NCBI GenBank assembly: GCA_903899145.1 | Contig: CAIUHY010000043.1 | Coordinates: 1-10,473, forward strand | Origin: an uncultured Actinomycetes bacterium | GTDB lineage: Bacteria > Actinomycetota > Actinomycetes > Nanopelagicales > Nanopelagicaceae | Length of the DNA: 10,473 nucleotides | Direction: 5' to 3' | In this document: one piece after another, positions 1-5,813 of the stretch | How the letters are laid out: every line of letters begins with the position of its first letter | Numbering within the stretch: position 1 is the stretch's first letter | Notes under the pieces: generated by a model | What the model saw: only the letters and a program-made list of their open reading frames with translations | Told to the model about the DNA's origin: nothing | Databases searched by the model: none | Made by a program: the position numbers and the translations under genes

Positions 1-16
1 CAGCAATTAAGTAGGG

Positions 17-22
17 TAGAAT
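17..22 (+). promoter_or_regulatory. possible -10 box upstream of the helicase
   Basis: TAGAAT fits the TANNNT core of a housekeeping -10 element. A start near base 29 would give a leader of about 70 nt containing the hairpin at 58-90. The matching -35 would lie at or beyond the left edge of the window, so it cannot be checked. Confidence 0.25.
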
Positions 23-57
23 TCGGTTATTCGCTTGCGAGTCTTGAGCACTAATCA

Positions 58-90
58 CCAATGAGACACGCATTTATGTCTCTTGATTGG
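58..90 (+). promoter_or_regulatory. hairpin in the 5' leader of the DEAD-box helicase
   Basis: CCAAT + GAGACA (58-68) pairs with TGTCTC + ATTGG (77-82, 86-90). This gives 11 base pairs with an 8-nt loop (69-76) and a 3-nt bulge (83-85). The structure ends 10 nt before the helicase ATG. It has no following T-run, so it is not a standard intrinsic terminator. No clear Shine-Dalgarno lies between it and the ATG. Structured leaders are common on cold-induced RNA helicase mRNAs, so a regulatory role is plausible but inferred. Confidence 0.45.
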
Positions 91-100
91 TTGTTAGAAA

Positions 101-1705
101 ATGTCATTTAGAAATTTAGGTGTTACTCCTGCGCTCTGTGATGCGCTGGAAAATGAAGGAATTACATCGCCATTCCCCATCCAGGTAGCAACACTGCCGG
201 ATGCGATTGGTGGCCGTGATGTCCTAGGCCGCGGGCAAACCGGATCAGGTAAAACACTTGCATTTGGTTTAGCTATGTTGACCAGACTTAATGGCCGCAC
301 CGCAAAGCCTCATAAGCCACTGGGATTAATCCTTTCTCCAACACGTGAGCTTGCTGTTCAAATCAACGATGTTATTGCTCCTCTTTCACGTCGTGTTGGC
401 CTCGGTTCACAAGTTGTTGCTGGTGGACTTTCTTATATTGGTCAGATCCAAGCACTCAAGCGCGGTGTCCCAATTATCGTCGCAACGCCAGGGCGCCTTA
501 TAGATCTTTTAGAGAAGAAACATATTGATCTTTCAGATGTCATGATTACTGTTCTTGATGAAGCAGATCAGATGGCTGATATGGGCTTTTTACCTGTTGT
601 TAAAGAGATTCTCTCTCTTACTAAAGATGACGGACAACGATTACTTTTCTCAGCGACACTAGACCGCGATGTTGACACACTAGTTAAACGCTTTTTAAAG
701 AACCCAATCACGCACTCTCTTGAAAACGAAAAGTCACGCTCTGTTGACATGTCCCACCACATCCTAATTTTGGACCAAGGGCATAAAGATGAGATCTCTA
801 CTCAAATTGCGGCGCGTACCGGCAAGACGATTTTCTTCGTCCGCACAAAGCATGGAGCAGATAAGCTCGCTGAGAAGATGCTTCGCAGCGGTGTGCCAGT
901 AGGCGTATTGCATGGCGGCAAGTCACAAGGTCAGCGCACACGTGTTCTTAAAGCATTTAAAGAAGGTCGTGCTAATGCCCTCGTTGCAACGGATGTTGCT
1001 GCTCGCGGTATTCACGTTGATGATGTTTCCCTCGTTGTGCACGTTGATGCACCGGCCGATCATAAAGATTATCTCCACCGTGCTGGCCGAACAGCGCGCG
1101 CAGGAGCAACCGGAACGGTTGTCACTCTTGCTACTCATAAGCAGAAGAAGGCTGTATTTGGAATTACAAACCGTGCTGCTGTGAAGCTTATTGAAAATCA
1201 AGTTCGTCCAGGAGATCAAGAGCTTGTGAAAATTACAGGCGCGCAGAAACCATCTGGTATCCCCATTGCTGCTGAACCAGAAAAGCCAAGCCGTAATGAT
1301 CGCAAACCTGGAAGCCGTAACCGCGCTCCAAAGCGTGAAGGTGAATTCAAAAAGCGTCGCGAAGGCGGAGGACGCTTTGCTAAATCTGATTTCAAAAAAG
1401 AATTTAAGAAAGAAGCGCCAGTTAGTGATCGCTACTCACGTCCTGATAGAGCTGATCAAAGTGAACGTCCTGCGCGTTCTGAACGCCCAAATAGATTTGA
1501 AAAGTCAGATAGGACTGATCGAAGCACTCGGCCAGAAAGAAGTGCAAGGCCTGCAAAGAAGCAACCACGCATGCCTATTGAAAAGCGTAAAGCACTCGAT
1601 GAAAAACGGAGTCCTTCAGGTCGTCCTGCATTTAAGAAAACTGCGGGTGAGAAAAAATTTACAGGAAAAAAGTTTGATGGTCCTCGCAAACCTAAGAAAG
1701 CTTAA
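101..1705 (+). CDS. DEAD-box ATP-dependent RNA helicase with basic disordered tail
   Basis: ATP-dependent RNA helicase that would unwind or remodel RNA in the cytoplasm (ribosome assembly, mRNA decay or cold adaptation in related proteins). All core motifs are present in order: Q-motif region near residues 3-30, motif I GQTGSGKT (45-52), PTRELA (80-85), TPGR (129-132), DEAD (153-156), SAT (184-186), HGG (271-273), ATDVAARG (296-303) and HRAGRTARAG (326-335). The core ends near residue 370. The last ~145 residues are rich in Arg, Lys, Glu, Asp, Ser and Pro with repeated SERP/RPER-like blocks, typical of an RNA-binding disordered tail. The 534-aa length suits actinobacterial members; the exact subfamily (RhlE- or DeaD-like) is not decided. 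ATG at 101 starts directly at the Q-motif helix. The 3' end overlaps the opposing ABC ATPase gene by 14 bp. Confidence 0.96.
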   Translation: MSFRNLGVTPALCDALENEGITSPFPIQVATLPDAIGGRDVLGRGQTGSGKTLAFGLAMLTRLNGRTAKPHKPLGLILSPTRELAVQINDVIAPLSRRVGLGSQVVAGGLSYIGQIQALKRGVPIIVATPGRLIDLLEKKHIDLSDVMITVLDEADQMADMGFLPVVKEILSLTKDDGQRLLFSATLDRDVDTLVKRFLKNPITHSLENEKSRSVDMSHHILILDQGHKDEISTQIAARTGKTIFFVRTKHGADKLAEKMLRSGVPVGVLHGGKSQGQRTRVLKAFKEGRANALVATDVAARGIHVDDVSLVVHVDAPADHKDYLHRAGRTARAGATGTVVTLATHKQKKAVFGITNRAAVKLIENQVRPGDQELVKITGAQKPSGIPIAAEPEKPSRNDRKPGSRNRAPKREGEFKKRREGGGRFAKSDFKKEFKKEAPVSDRYSRPDRADQSERPARSERPNRFEKSDRTDRSTRPERSARPAKKQPRMPIEKRKALDEKRSPSGRPAFKKTAGEKKFTGKKFDGPRKPKKA

Positions 1706-2297
1706 TTTCCCGATCAAAGTATTGAGTAAGGGCTTCTTGGTTATGACTAATGACCAGGACGCCCTTATCTGCTTTCTTTAGTGATTTAATCACTTTAATA
1801 ATGTCCTTGATCGATTTACTATCTTGCGCGCTAAAAGGCTCATCGAGCAAGTAGTAGTCAGCTCTCTGACAAAACGCCAAAGCTAAACTCACACGCTCTT
1901 GCTCACCGCCAGAGAGTTCAGTTACTTTCTTATGGAGTAAAGTCCTAAGACCCAAGGTATCAATGATGAAGTCCGTATTTTCAACTTTGAGTTTCCTAGG
2001 AACAAATTTGATTACCTGTTCAACAGTGTAGGCAAGGGAGAAATTACGTCTCTGAGGAGCAACAGAACGAATACTTGCCTGTTCTTTTATGCTGAGGTCT
2101 TCCACATTCCTGCCGTTGATTAATATCTCACCTGACTGAACCCGCAGCACTCCGCCAATGAGCTGCAGTAGTGTTGTTTTACCAACACCGTTCGCTCCGC
2201 TAAGAAGTACGGCTTCACCAGGCTTTATCCGTGCGCTCAGGGATGTAAAGATCTGATTCTCACCCCGCTTAAATGCGACTTTCTTAATTTCAATCAT
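1692..2297 (-). CDS. hmuV: ABC importer ATPase, haem/iron-complex type (HmuV-like)
   Basis: Cytoplasmic ATPase that would power the adjacent FecCD-type permease. Seen: Walker A GANGVGKT (34-41), Q-loop Gln82, signature LSGGE (128-132), Walker B YYLLDEP (148-154), D-loop SAQD (156-159) and switch His185. At 201 aa it is shorter than usual HmuV/BtuD/FhuC ATPases (about 250 aa). It stops soon after the H-loop, so the usual C-terminal segment is absent, yet all catalytic elements remain. The ATG overlaps the end of the permease gene by 8 bp, indicating translational coupling in a binding protein-permease-ATPase operon. It ends tail-to-tail inside the helicase gene (14-bp overlap), leaving no room for an ordinary terminator. 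The symbol rests on the HmuT-like partner; BtuD or FhuC function cannot be excluded. Confidence 0.9.
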   Translation of the reverse strand: MIEIKKVAFKRGENQIFTSLSARIKPGEAVLLSGANGVGKTTLLQLIGGVLRVQSGEILINGRNVEDLSIKEQASIRSVAPQRRNFSLAYTVEQVIKFVPRKLKVENTDFIIDTLGLRTLLHKKVTELSGGEQERVSLALAFCQRADYYLLDEPFSAQDSKSIKDIIKVIKSLKKADKGVLVISHNQEALTQYFDREIKLS

Positions 2298-3270
2298 GAT
2301 TCACCCAGGTTGCGCTGCGCAGTTTGAGTAAAACAACGAGTGCGGGGGCGCCAAGTATTGAAGTTAAAAGCCCCAACGGTATTTCATTTGGTTCAAATAT
2401 TGTGCGAGCAAGTAAATCTGCAATGAGTAGCACAATTGCTCCGACAAAGCCGCTCAGCGACATGAGACGTCTATGTGCTGGGCCAATCATCAATCTGACA
2501 ATATGTGGAACTAGCAAGCCAAGAAATGCAATTGAACCGACTGCACTTACCGATGCTCCAATAAGGAACGCAAGTGAGATGACAGCCCATAGCCGTAATC
2601 TTTTTGGATTCACACCCATATAAAGTGATGAATTCTCTCCGAGGGAGTAAATGTCAAGTCTTCTAGAAACGAAGAAAGCAATGATTATTCCAGTTTCAAC
2701 GTAAGGCGCAATTAAACCAACTGTTGCGTTGTTCAGTAATGAGAGTGAGCCGAAATTCCAGAATGACAGTGATTGGATTCCAGGTTTAGGCGACATCGTT
2801 ATAAGTAACCCAGCGGCCGCCGTAAGAATGGCAGAAACAGCAATACCTGTTAGCAAAAAGCCCAAACCTTTATTAGGCGCTAACCACTGCACCAGTAACG
2901 CTGTTAAAAGTGCTGCAGATACTGCCGAAACAACGTTCATCCGTGTACCAAAGCTTGATGCACCACTTGCAATGATTGCGATTGTTCCCAGTGTCGCACC
3001 ACTGGACAGGCCAATCAAAGTTGGTTCAGCAATTGGATTACGAAAGATCCCCTGCGCAATTGCACCTGCAATACCAAGCCCCGCACCAATAATGATTGCG
3101 CCAAGTGCCCTAGGGAAGCGAACTCCCCATACGGTTTGTCCTTCAATTGAGTGCTTGCCAATGAGTGACCATAAAGATTCATGAACTTGAAGAATCCCAA
3201 TTTTTAATGAGAGCACAAAGAGTGCCAGCATAATAAGTATCGTTGCTATATAAATAACTTTCTTTTTCAT
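2290..3270 (-). CDS. hmuU: FecCD-family ABC permease (HmuU-like)
   Basis: Polytopic membrane subunit of a metal-chelate importer (haem, siderophore or cobalamin class). At 326 aa it is near family length. Family signatures are visible: RFPRALGAIIIGAGLGIAGA (51-70) leading to the FRNPIAEPTLIGLSSGA block (76-92), WNFGSLS (171-177), GSIAFLGLLVPHIVRL (245-260) then GPAHRRL, and the end helix region EIPLGLLTSILGAP (296-309). The usual NPLADP appears here as NPIAEP. About nine to ten hydrophobic segments are apparent. The start ATG shares ATGA with the stop of the upstream binding-protein gene (4-bp overlap), and the stop overlaps the ATPase start, so all three products should be made stoichiometrically from one message. 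The family is certain; the haem substrate is inferred from the partner. Confidence 0.94.
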   Translation of the reverse strand: MKKKVIYIATILIMLALFVLSLKIGILQVHESLWSLIGKHSIEGQTVWGVRFPRALGAIIIGAGLGIAGAIAQGIFRNPIAEPTLIGLSSGATLGTIAIIASGASSFGTRMNVVSAVSAALLTALLVQWLAPNKGLGFLLTGIAVSAILTAAAGLLITMSPKPGIQSLSFWNFGSLSLLNNATVGLIAPYVETGIIIAFFVSRRLDIYSLGENSSLYMGVNPKRLRLWAVISLAFLIGASVSAVGSIAFLGLLVPHIVRLMIGPAHRRLMSLSGFVGAIVLLIADLLARTIFEPNEIPLGLLTSILGAPALVVLLKLRSATWVNHD

Positions 3271-4169
3271 AGCTTAGCCGCCGCAATGATCAAAAGGCGA
3301 AGCATTTGTGCCATAGGGACTGTGCGAGGGCCAAATGAAAGGAGAAGTGAATCATCAACCGTGACGACTCTTTTATGTCCTCCTGCAGGTGTTTGAGCAA
3401 TGCCAGGAAGTGCAACTAACCCTGAAATTCCACCGACTGAAGTTAGCCCTTTGCTCATAAGGAGAAGTACATCAGGTTGAAGTTTGATGAGCTCCTCAGA
3501 TGAGAGCGCGTTGAAAGGTAATTTAAGATTTTCAGCGCCTACATCTCGTACCCCGATTGCATTTAGTAAGGAATCTGCCCCGGAACCTTTACCGCCAATT
3601 AAATATATTGACGCTGTTCCACGAAGATAGAGAAAAGCAACCTTAATTCCAGTTGCAGCGCCCTTGACGCTCCTTACTTGCGCAGAGAGCAAGCTTCCAG
3701 CTTTTGGTGTACCTATGGCGTTTGCTACAGCCATCTCTTTACTTTTGATACCTGATAAAGAGAAAGTGGTTGCAATATTTACCATTGGAATGTGTGCTTG
3801 TTTAAATGTTGCTAAGGCACTTGATGGCGATGTATTTGAATCAATAAGTATGAGATCAGGTTTTTGGGAAAGTACCTTCTCTGCTGAAACCTGCATTCCT
3901 GATTCATCAATTGGAATATTTGTAAGTATTGGCATTGTCGAAGCAATATCCCGGCCAATAAGGATATTGAGATAGCCAAGCGCGGCAACAATTTCAGCAG
4001 AGCCATTTGCCAAAGCAACGACTCTATGAAATTTAGGGCTTTCACCTGAATGAACAGTAGGTAATACCACGGCGCTACTTGAGATATTTTCTGGTGTTGC
4101 ACTCACTTGAGTAATTCCTGAGAACAAAAAGGAGAGAGCAAGTGTCATAATCAACATTGGCTTTCTCAC
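3267..4169 (-). CDS. hmuT: haem-type ABC substrate-binding protein (HmuT-like), non-lipoprotein
   Basis: Extracytoplasmic receptor that would deliver ligand to the adjacent permease. The start is GTG at 4169, supported by a leaderless promoter whose predicted start site is that G. Residues 1-24 form a signal peptide ending in VSA. The protein contains no cysteine at all, so it cannot be lipid-anchored as such receptors usually are in monoderm bacteria. HmuT-like blocks: RVVALANGSAEIVAALG (49-65), VSAEKVLSQKPDLIL (94-108), GGKGSGADSLL (192-202), LSSEELIKLQPDVLL (222-236), GISGLVALPGIAQTPAG (247-263) and LSFGPRT (277-283). In many HmuT proteins a haem-ligating Tyr follows the (S/T)S(T/S) stretch; here that place is Met79 (ASTMP). 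The ligand may therefore be haem with altered ligation, or another tetrapyrrole. Family placement is strong, substrate moderate. Confidence 0.87.
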   Translation of the reverse strand: MRKPMLIMTLALSFLFSGITQVSATPENISSSAVVLPTVHSGESPKFHRVVALANGSAEIVAALGYLNILIGRDIASTMPILTNIPIDESGMQVSAEKVLSQKPDLILIDSNTSPSSALATFKQAHIPMVNIATTFSLSGIKSKEMAVANAIGTPKAGSLLSAQVRSVKGAATGIKVAFLYLRGTASIYLIGGKGSGADSLLNAIGVRDVGAENLKLPFNALSSEELIKLQPDVLLLMSKGLTSVGGISGLVALPGIAQTPAGGHKRVVTVDDSLLLSFGPRTVPMAQMLRLLIIAAAKL

Positions 4170-4175
4170 TTGCGA

Positions 4176-4204
4176 ATTATCACACTCTCTTTACCGACAC
4201 CCAA
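4176..4204 (-). promoter_or_regulatory. leaderless promoter of the hmuTUV-like operon
   Basis: On the minus strand, -35 TTGGGT (4204-4199) and -10 GATAAT (4181-4176) are separated by exactly 17 bp, and a TG-T extension precedes the -10. The +1 expected 7 nt after the -10 is base 4169, the first base of the GTG start codon. The transcript would be leaderless, a common arrangement in Actinobacteria. No Shine-Dalgarno lies at a useful distance, which agrees. Confidence 0.65.
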
Positions 4205-4219
4205 CCCCTATTTTGTCGG
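4194..4219. promoter_or_regulatory. inverted repeat CCGACA-N14-TGTCGG, candidate shared operator
   Basis: Perfect 6-bp arms at 4194-4199 and 4214-4219, centre-to-centre 20 bp (about two helical turns). The repeat straddles the -35 of the minus-strand importer promoter and the likely -35 (TTGTCG) of the plus-strand secreted-protein genes. One dimeric regulator could thus control both directions. It does not resemble the DtxR/IdeR or Fur consensus I know. The regulator is unknown. Confidence 0.45.
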
Positions 4220-4240
4220 CGCATATTTTTTATCTATCAC
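4213..4240 (+). promoter_or_regulatory. possible promoter of the secreted-protein pair
   Basis: TTGTCG (4213-4218) and TATCAC (4235-4240) with 16-bp spacing would start transcription about 7 nt before the GTG at 4254. An alternative -10, TACATT (4242-4247), would place the start exactly on the GTG but has no good -35. Either way the leader would be absent or very short. Confidence 0.3.
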
Positions 4241-4253
4241 TTACATTTACCTA

Positions 4254-4730
4254 GTGAGAAAAGGGATTATTTTTGTAGCCGCCATTTTTCTCTTATCTAC
4301 TATCAACCCAGCAGAAGCAGTAACTGGAACACATGGTGAGATTTTGAGCGTATCAAAGACAACCGCTATTAAATCCGGTGATGTTCTTACTGTTTCAGGA
4401 AAGAATTTTGACCAAACTGTTGGTATTTATGTTGCAATGTGCAAGATTACTGTTGCATCCGCGCTTCCAACACCTTGTGGCGGAGGGGCGGATAAGACTG
4501 GCAAGCTAGGAGCTTCTTATTGGATTTCATCAAATCCACCAAGTTATGGTCGTGGTTCAGCAATTCCATTTAAGGCACACGGTTCTTTTTCAATTTCACT
4601 GAAAGTTTCACCAATGATAGAAACACTTGATTGCCGTAAAACTCCGTGTGCTGTTTATGTTCGCGCAGATCACACCCGTACACAAGATCGAACACACGAT
4701 TTATATGTCCCACTTTCCTTTAGCAAATAA
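4254..4730 (+). CDS. secreted neocarzinostatin-like protein, first of a tandem pair
   Basis: Predicted 158-aa exported protein of unknown function. I place the start at GTG 4254, because the protein then opens with a textbook signal peptide (MRKG, hydrophobic core, cleavage after AEA at residue 22). The same frame is open back to TTG 4170, but that adds 28 residues ahead of the signal and runs through the promoter region. The mature part (~136 aa) looks all-beta. It has four cysteines, Cys63-x11-Cys75 and Cys127-x4-Cys132, the latter in DCRKTPC. Neocarzinostatin has two disulfides with a DCxxxxC second pair and an FxF-like final strand, so this is a plausible distant relative. The C-terminal ADH...D...D...PLSFSK pattern recurs in the next gene. 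There is no membrane anchor or sortase signal. Enzymatic function is not evident; ligand binding is a hypothesis. Confidence 0.75.
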   Translation: MRKGIIFVAAIFLLSTINPAEAVTGTHGEILSVSKTTAIKSGDVLTVSGKNFDQTVGIYVAMCKITVASALPTPCGGGADKTGKLGASYWISSNPPSYGRGSAIPFKAHGSFSISLKVSPMIETLDCRKTPCAVYVRADHTRTQDRTHDLYVPLSFSK

Positions 4731-4742
4731 ACCAACTACATA

Positions 4743-4750
4743 GAGACGAG
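4743..4750 (+). promoter_or_regulatory. ribosome binding site of the second secreted protein
   Basis: GAGACGAG ends 7 nt before the ATG at 4758. Together with the 27-bp gap to the upstream gene, it supports a two-gene transcript in which the second gene has its own Shine-Dalgarno. Confidence 0.5.
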
Positions 4751-4757
4751 AAAAATC

Positions 4758-5198
4758 ATGAATAAGAAAGTTATCACAGCACTAGCACTGGGCTTAGTTG
4801 TCTTTTCAGCTCCTTTTGCGGAAGCAAAAGCAACTGTGACTGCAACACCAACAAAAAATTTGCCACAAAAAGGCGCAGTTGTAAACTTTAAACTATCAAA
4901 GCTCCCTGCTAAGAACGGCGTTTACATTGAAGAATGTATGGCTCCGGCAACAAAGGGTGCAGCACCAACAGTCTGTGATTCAGACCAAACCGCCCAAGCT
5001 TGGGTAAGTTCAGTCAAAGCCGATATCGCACAAGGCGCCACATCAGCTGCTGGAAAAATCACAATGAAGCCAGTCCCATATTTTGCAAAGGGCGATTGTA
5101 TTCACACTACCTGTGTCTTCTTTATTACTAATGACCACAACGCAGCAAACGATAAATCACAAGATCAAACTATTCCGTTTACTTTCTCAGCTAAGTAA
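4758..5198 (+). CDS. secreted neocarzinostatin-like protein, second of a tandem pair
   Basis: 146-aa exported protein, a paralogue of its upstream neighbour. The signal peptide is clear (MNKK, hydrophobic stretch, cleavage after AEA at residue 23). The mature start ATVTATPTKNLPQKGAVVNF resembles the neocarzinostatin/macromomycin N-terminus (ATVTPSSGL...GTVV type). Cysteines: Cys60-x12-Cys73 and Cys114-x4-Cys119 (DCIHTTC). Shared with the paralogue: Y-(V/I) just before the first Cys, a Trp (residue 82) in the middle strand region, the DC-x4-C pair, an (A/N)DH motif (Asp126-His127), Asp residues after it, and an ending P-(L/F)-(S/T)-F-S. Identity outside these positions is low, so the duplication is old or fast-evolving. 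It has no anchor and ends directly at the last strand. Its stop abuts the opposing TetR stop with no base between. Function unknown. Confidence 0.8.
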   Translation: MNKKVITALALGLVVFSAPFAEAKATVTATPTKNLPQKGAVVNFKLSKLPAKNGVYIEECMAPATKGAAPTVCDSDQTAQAWVSSVKADIAQGATSAAGKITMKPVPYFAKGDCIHTTCVFFITNDHNAANDKSQDQTIPFTFSAK

Positions 5199-5786
5199 TT
5201 AGTTACGAGCTAGAGCTCGAAGTCCTGCGAGTGCGAATATAATTGCGCTCTGTATTTCGAGCTCTGCCTCATTTCCAGCATCAATTCGAATGCTTGCCGC
5301 ATCTGTCACGCTGGATAGAAAAGCAGCCGCAGCGACAGGATCTTTAATACCTGTCTCAACCAGCGCTTGGCGAAGTGGCGCAATCATCTTGCGGTGACCC
5401 ATAGAGATTTCTTCTTTTCGGGATTCAGGAGTACTAATTGTGTTCAAAGATTTCACCAGCATGTGGCGGCCGTCGGCTACATAGCGAAGTCCTTCAGCAA
5501 TCCAGTGCTCAATTTTTTCAAAGGGATCAGTGACATCGACAATCGCATGTGCGAGTCTGTTTGAGTAGTAATCCAATTCTTCAATAATTAAATCAGCGAT
5601 CAAATCAGCGCTAGATGCGAAGTATTCATAGATGGAACTTCTTGCCAATCCCGCCTTCTTTGCCACCGCTGCCACAGTGACTGCACCTGCCCCTTCATCC
5701 AGGGCTAACTCAAGGGAAGCGCTAATGAGTTGTTGACGTCGCAATTCCCTGTGTTCGTGAATCGTGGGAGCTGAGATCTTTGGCAT
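5199..5786 (-). CDS. TetR/AcrR-family transcriptional regulator
   Basis: Dimeric DNA-binding repressor of 195 aa, the usual family length. The N-terminal helix-turn-helix spans about residues 16-60: VTVAAVAKKAGLARSSIYEY (37-56) is the classical TetR recognition region, followed by the FASSADLIADL helix. The C-terminal two thirds is helical and variable, as expected for a ligand-binding and dimer domain, so the inducer cannot be guessed. It lies 27 bp downstream of the DMT-type transporter gene on the same strand and probably shares the LCP-transporter transcript; TetR genes commonly control an adjacent transporter. An extended -10 just upstream may provide extra expression. The ATG at 5786 is the natural start. 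Its targets are unknown; the inverted repeat at 4194-4219 is one possibility but is not supported directly. Confidence 0.92.
   Translation of the reverse strand: MPKISAPTIHEHRELRRQQLISASLELALDEGAGAVTVAAVAKKAGLARSSIYEYFASSADLIADLIIEELDYYSNRLAHAIVDVTDPFEKIEHWIAEGLRYVADGRHMLVKSLNTISTPESRKEEISMGHRKMIAPLRQALVETGIKDPVAAAAFLSSVTDAASIRIDAGNEAELEIQSAIIFALAGLRALARN
5206..5219. other. short palindrome at a tail-to-tail gene junction
   Basis: CGAGCTAGAGCTCG is a perfect palindrome (allowing a 4-nt loop, a 5-bp stem) within the last codons of the TetR gene, 8 bp past the secreted-protein stop. There is no T-run on the plus side and only a weak AT-rich stretch on the minus side. It could slow polymerase from both directions but is a poor intrinsic terminator. 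Confidence 0.2.
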
Positions 5787-5795
5787 AAGAGGAAA

Positions 5796-5801
5796 AGTAT
5801 C
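5796..5801 (-). promoter_or_regulatory. possible extended -10 promoter for tetR
   Basis: On the minus strand TGG precedes GATACT (an extended -10), predicting a start near 5789, about 3 nt before the ATG. No convincing -35 is seen, so transcription from the upstream transporter may dominate. Confidence 0.3.
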
Positions 5802-5813
5802 CCACTTACATAG

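Noticed and set aside
1420..1560. Repeat array in the helicase tail (recurring Ser-Glu-Arg-Pro / Arg-Pro-Glu-Arg blocks)
   Set aside because: The repeats are degenerate at DNA level and explained by low-complexity coding sequence, not by CRISPR or a mobile repeat.
1266..1781. 171-aa open frame on the plus strand in the helicase tail
   Set aside because: It is a frame-shifted reading of the Lys/Arg-rich tail and then of the antisense of the ATPase. It has no domain, no start signal and biased composition.
2324..3184. Plus-strand open frames opposite the permease gene (99 and 151 aa)
   Set aside because: They are antisense shadows of the FecCD permease, with no recognizable motifs or start signals; the minus strand encodes clear family signatures.
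4170..4253. N-terminal extension of the first secreted protein, open from TTG 4170
   Set aside because: It would place 28 residues before a complete signal peptide and run through the divergent promoter and inverted repeat. GTG 4254 gives a normal leader.
4254..5198. HtaA-type haem-binding domains for the two secreted proteins
   Set aside because: HtaA domains are longer and have different conserved Tyr/His positions. The two-disulfide DC-x4-C layout fits a neocarzinostatin-like fold better.
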